From Gaiellales bacterium (GTDB lineage: Bacteria; Actinomycetota; Thermoleophilia; Gaiellales; F1-60-MAGs149): a stretch of 15,407 nucleotides of DNA. A model generated the notes under the pieces. It ran no database searches. It was not told the DNA's origin and was given only the letters and a program-made list of their open reading frames with translations. Where the stretch lies: positions 1-15,407 of the forward strand of contig JAURLF010000060.1 in the NCBI GenBank assembly GCA_030831375.1. The letters run 5' to 3'. Made by a program: the position numbers and the translations under genes. Below, piece by piece: positions 13,079-15,407 of this stretch (the first letter of the stretch is position 1; each line of letters starts with the position of its first letter).

Positions 13079-14209
13079 GTGCCCACGGTGGTCGTGATCG
13101 GCGGCGGGATCATCGGCTGCTGCGTCGCGGACGCGCTCGCCGAGGCGGGCGTCGACGTCGAGGTGCTCGAGCGCGACCGCGTCGCGTCGGGCTCGTCCGG
13201 GCTCGCCGTGGGGGTCGTCGAGTCGCAGTACACGGATCCCGGCTGGATCGACCTGCGCGTGTTCGCGCGCCGCGCCTTCGACGCGCTGGCCGACGAGGCC
13301 GATATCGGCTTCGTGCGCTCCGGCTACCTGCGTCTCGGCTACGCCGACGCGGACGTCGCGCTGTTCGCGAGGAGCGTCGAGCACCAGCGCACGCTCGGCG
13401 TGGAGGACGCGCGCGTCGTCGGCGTGGCGGAGATCGCGGCGCTGGTGCCGTCGCTCCGCACCGACGACGTCGCCGGCGGGCTCTGGTGCCCAAGCGACGG
13501 CTACGTCGACCCGCACCTGGCCACCGCCGCCTTCGCCGAGCGGGCGCGCGCGCGCGGCGCGCGCATCGTGGAGGGCTGCGCGGTCACCCGGGCCGAGCGC
13601 GCGGGTGGCGCCTGGCGCCTCGAGACGACGCAGGGCGCGCGGCGGGCCGACGTGGTGGTCAACGCCGCGGGCCCGTGGGCGAACGCGGTGGCGGCGCTCA
13701 TCGGCGTGGCCGGCGACGTGTCGCCGCAGCGGCGCTCGGCGATCCAGGTGCATCTCGCGGAGCCCCTCTCCGCTGTGCACCCGTTCACGATGAACTACAT
13801 CCCCGGCGTCGACCCGTACGGGGCCTACGTGCGCCATGAGGCCGCCGACCGCCTGATCTGCGGCCTCCACTCGGAGGACCTGCTCGACCCGCCGAGCGAC
13901 CCCGACGACTACCCGCGCGGCGTCACGCAGGACTGGCAGGAGCAGCTGGCCGGGCAGCTCGCCTTCCGCTTCCCGGGGCTCGCGGACGGGATGGCCTTCG
14001 GCGAGGGCTGGTCGGGCCTCTACCCGTGCCGCCCATCGCGCGAGCCGTCGATCGGCTGGCGTCGCGACGTCGATGGGGTGATCGACGCCGTCGGCTTCGG
14101 CGGTGGCGGGCTGCAGTCGGGCCCGGCCGCCGGCGCGCTCGTGCGCGACTGGCTGCTCCACGATGCGCCCGTGGCGATCCCGAGCGCGGCGTCGCTCGCC
14201 CCGGCCTAG
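13079..14209 (+). CDS. FAD-dependent oxidoreductase of the DAO/sarcosine oxidase-beta-like family, 376 aa
   Basis: This family oxidises amines such as D-amino acids, glycine, sarcosine or dimethylglycine with FAD. The N-terminal Rossmann motif is VVVIGGGIIGCC (residues 4-15) with E31 at the end of strand 2 (VEVLERD) to bind the ribose. NAAGPWAN at 195-202 is the second FAD contact. FGGGGLQSGPAAG at 340-352 is the C-terminal glycine-rich FAD loop. The substrate domain (about 85-170 and 215-320) is less conserved. The GTG at 13079 is directly before the first beta strand. No amine-specific residue pattern is clear, so substrate is unassigned. It faces a GntR regulator gene whose stop is 7 bp away, a possible but unproven regulatory pairing. 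Confidence 0.9.
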   Translation: MPTVVVIGGGIIGCCVADALAEAGVDVEVLERDRVASGSSGLAVGVVESQYTDPGWIDLRVFARRAFDALADEADIGFVRSGYLRLGYADADVALFARSVEHQRTLGVEDARVVGVAEIAALVPSLRTDDVAGGLWCPSDGYVDPHLATAAFAERARARGARIVEGCAVTRAERAGGAWRLETTQGARRADVVVNAAGPWANAVAALIGVAGDVSPQRRSAIQVHLAEPLSAVHPFTMNYIPGVDPYGAYVRHEAADRLICGLHSEDLLDPPSDPDDYPRGVTQDWQEQLAGQLAFRFPGLADGMAFGEGWSGLYPCRPSREPSIGWRRDVDGVIDAVGFGGGGLQSGPAAGALVRDWLLHDAPVAIPSAASLAPA

Positions 14210-14216
14210 GTCGCGC

Positions 14217-14909
14217 TCACGGCGCGAGCGAGCGCTGGTAGTCGGCGACGTGCCGGGCCATCGCCGCGCGCGCCCCGTCCGCGTCGCCCGCGACGATCGC
14301 GTCGGCGACGGCCTCGTGCTGCGCCATCACGTCGCCGAGCGCCTCGGAGCGGTCGAGCAGGACGTTCCAGCGCCGCAGCACGTGGCTGAACAGCCACTCC
14401 AGCGTCTGCTCGAGCATGCCGTTCGCCGTCATCGCCCAGATCTGCCGGTGCAGCTCGCGGTCGAGCGCGATCAGGGCGCGCCGGTCCGGGGCCGGCCGTG
14501 CGAGCTCGGCGTGCGTGCGCGCGATCACGTCGGCGAGCGCCGCGCGCTGCTCGTCGCTGCCGCGCTCGGCGGCGAGGCCCGCGGCCTGCGGCTCGAGCAC
14601 GGAGCGCATCTCGAAGATGCGCCCGAGGTCCGAGTCGTTGAGGTCCGCGACGAGGGTCCCGCGGCGCGGCAGGATCACCACCAGGCTCTCCCACTCGAGC
14701 CGCCGCAGCGCCTGGCGCACCGGGGTCAGGCCGACGCCGAGGCGCTCGGCGAGGCCGCGTTCGTCGAGCAGGGCGGCGGGCGGCAGCTCGAGCGAGACGA
14801 TCATGTCCTTGATCGCGCGGTACGCCTCCGCCGACTTCGAGTCGGCGTCGGCCGCGCGCCGCGCGGAGGCCGCGAGCATGCTGGTGGCGACGGGGGCGGG
14901 ATCGGTCAC
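14217..14909 (-). CDS. GntR-family transcriptional regulator, FCD (FadR-C) type, 230 aa
   Basis: GntR/FCD regulators bind DNA with an N-terminal winged helix and a small carboxylate or similar effector in an all-helical C-terminal domain. Residues 28-90 form the winged helix (AYRAIKDMI, then LAERLGVGLTPVRQALRRLEWESLV). Residues 97-225 form the FCD domain, with the metal-ligand set D150, H154, H198 and H220 intact. Length is normal. The GTG at 14909 gives a 25-residue lead; ATG at residue 11 is an alternative. A GATACT hexamer 6 nt upstream of the GTG favours the longer form. It converges with the FAD oxidoreductase, which may be its target, though its own promoter faces the antiporter gene's end. 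Confidence 0.9.
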   Translation of the reverse strand: MTDPAPVATSMLAASARRAADADSKSAEAYRAIKDMIVSLELPPAALLDERGLAERLGVGLTPVRQALRRLEWESLVVILPRRGTLVADLNDSDLGRIFEMRSVLEPQAAGLAAERGSDEQRAALADVIARTHAELARPAPDRRALIALDRELHRQIWAMTANGMLEQTLEWLFSHVLRRWNVLLDRSEALGDVMAQHEAVADAIVAGDADGARAAMARHVADYQRSLAP

Positions 14910-14915
14910 CTGCGC

Positions 14916-14921
14916 AGTATC
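14916..14921 (-). promoter_or_regulatory. Candidate -10 for the GntR gene
   Basis: On the minus strand GATACT (14921 to 14916) matches four of six bases of TATAAT and ends 6 nt before the GTG at 14909. The 90-bp gap is locally AT-richer here (ACATTTCACC just upstream). No -35 or clear operator palindrome is visible. Confidence 0.35.
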
Positions 14922-14965
14922 GGTGAAATGTCTGCTGGCGGGTGCGGGAGGCGGGCGGCAGCGTC

Positions 14966-15006
14966 GCGCTGACGAACCGGGCGGCGCTGCGCCGCCGCGT
15001 CAGCGC
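14966..15006 (-). terminator. Hairpin over the antiporter stop codon, possible terminator
   Basis: A 9-bp outer inverted repeat (GCGCTGACG at 14966-14974, CGTCAGCGC at 14998-15006) encloses a second GC-rich inverted repeat (GGCGGCG around 14980-14986, CGCCGCC at 14990-14996, loop CTG). It covers the antiporter stop at 15000-15002 and lies before the GntR promoter. There is no T tract after it on the minus strand, so it is not a standard intrinsic terminator; it may stop transcription or protect the mRNA end. Confidence 0.45.
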
Positions 15007-15407
15007 ACGACGCGCGCGAGGATCGGCCCGGCCAGCGCCAGCATCAGCACGTAGGCGGCCACGAGCGGGCCGAGCTCTCCGGTGGCGCCGCCGGCCACGG
15101 CGATGCCGGCGATCACGATCGAGAACTCGCCGCGGGCGATCAGGGCGAGGCCGGCGCGCATGCGGCCGCGGCGGGCGACGCCGGCGCGACGCGCCGCGTA
15201 CCAGCCGGTGCCGTACTTGGTCGCCGCGGTGACGACGGCGAGGATCGCGGCGGGGATCAGCACCGCCGGGATCGACCCGAGGTCGATCGAGAGGGCGAAG
15301 AGCACGAAGAACGCGGCGGCGAAGAGGTCGCGCAGGGGCGCGATCAGCGCGCCGGCGCGGTGCGCGACGGTGCCCGAAAGGGCGATGCCGACGAGGAAGG
15401 CGCCGAC
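15000..15407 (-). CDS. CPA2/KefB-type monovalent cation:proton antiporter, C-terminal part of membrane domain
   Basis: The visible 135 residues are the C-terminal end of a multi-helix Na+ or K+/H+ antiporter; the start lies beyond the right edge. The piece opens with VGAFLVGIALSG (residues 1-12), then PLRDLFAAAFFVLFALSIDLG (about 24-44), typical of the CPA2 family's dimer and core helices. GRMRAGLALIARGEFSIVIA at about 81-100 is the family's conserved late helix with the Arg-Gly-Glu turn. Hydrophobic segments follow to the end (ILARVVR, stop at 15000-15002). No TrkA-N or TrkA-C domain follows, so this is a membrane-only form. The stop lies inside a strong hairpin. Cation specificity cannot be read from this fragment. 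Confidence 0.88.
   Translation of the reverse strand, partial: VGAFLVGIALSGTVAHRAGALIAPLRDLFAAAFFVLFALSIDLGSIPAVLIPAAILAVVTAATKYGTGWYAARRAGVARRGRMRAGLALIARGEFSIVIAGIAVAGGATGELGPLVAAYVLMLALAGPILARVVR

Noticed and set aside
1..15407. Mobile elements, CRISPR arrays, tRNA or rRNA genes, defence or biosynthetic clusters
   Set aside because: I looked for transposase-like proteins, regular direct repeats, tRNA arm patterns and defence or biosynthetic genes and saw none.

Overview
The window is very GC-rich (roughly three quarters G+C, third codon positions almost all G or C), densely packed, and carries GTG as well as ATG starts. Gene content, codon use and protein style (a nuoABCDEF cluster, an AhpE-like peroxiredoxin, a RarA ATPase, a DtxR-type regulator) fit a high-GC actinobacterium. 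A Thermoleophilia/Solirubrobacterales-like organism is my best guess, but this rests on recalled family style and not on a search. I see no insertion sequence, phage gene, CRISPR array, tRNA or rRNA; it reads as ordinary chromosomal backbone.

Layout. (1) 1-3533, minus strand: start of the respiratory complex I operon, nuoA-B-C-D-E-F, with nuoF cut by the left edge and most junctions overlapping or nearly so. A candidate promoter lies upstream at 3586-3615. (2) 3812-6220, plus strand: an A-type Fe-S carrier (ErpA/IscA-like) with an extra Cys-rich tail, a 71-residue S4-type RNA-binding protein, an M20 metallopeptidase and a DtxR/MntR-type metal-dependent repressor. (3) 8889-6243, minus strand: a small three-helix membrane protein, transketolase, and a His-rich-N-terminus small membrane protein. 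(4) 8953-11437, plus strand: RarA/MgsA AAA+ ATPase, AhpE-like peroxiredoxin and a divergent beta-carbonic-anhydrase-like protein. (5) 13018-11434, minus strand: a YfcE-type phosphoesterase followed by an MscS channel. (6) 13079-14209, plus: a DAO-family FAD oxidoreductase, convergent with an FCD-type GntR regulator (14909-14217, minus). (7) 15407-15000, minus: C-terminal part of a CPA2 cation/proton antiporter.

How they work together: complex I needs many Fe-S clusters, and an Fe-S carrier gene sits directly across a shared 278-bp control region from nuoA. The metal-sensing DtxR gene follows a few genes later. The rest is a mix of central carbon metabolism, replication stress, peroxide defence, osmotic and ion homeostasis.

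The most interesting pattern is regulatory. Six genes (dtxR, the 95-aa membrane protein, the carbonic anhydrase-like gene, the phosphoesterase, the FAD oxidoreductase and the GntR gene) have a -10-like hexamer (TACGCT, TAGGCT or GATACT) ending 6 to 8 nt before the start codon, and most of them lack a convincing Shine-Dalgarno. This is the architecture of leaderless transcription. I do not see a clearly new multi-gene system here.
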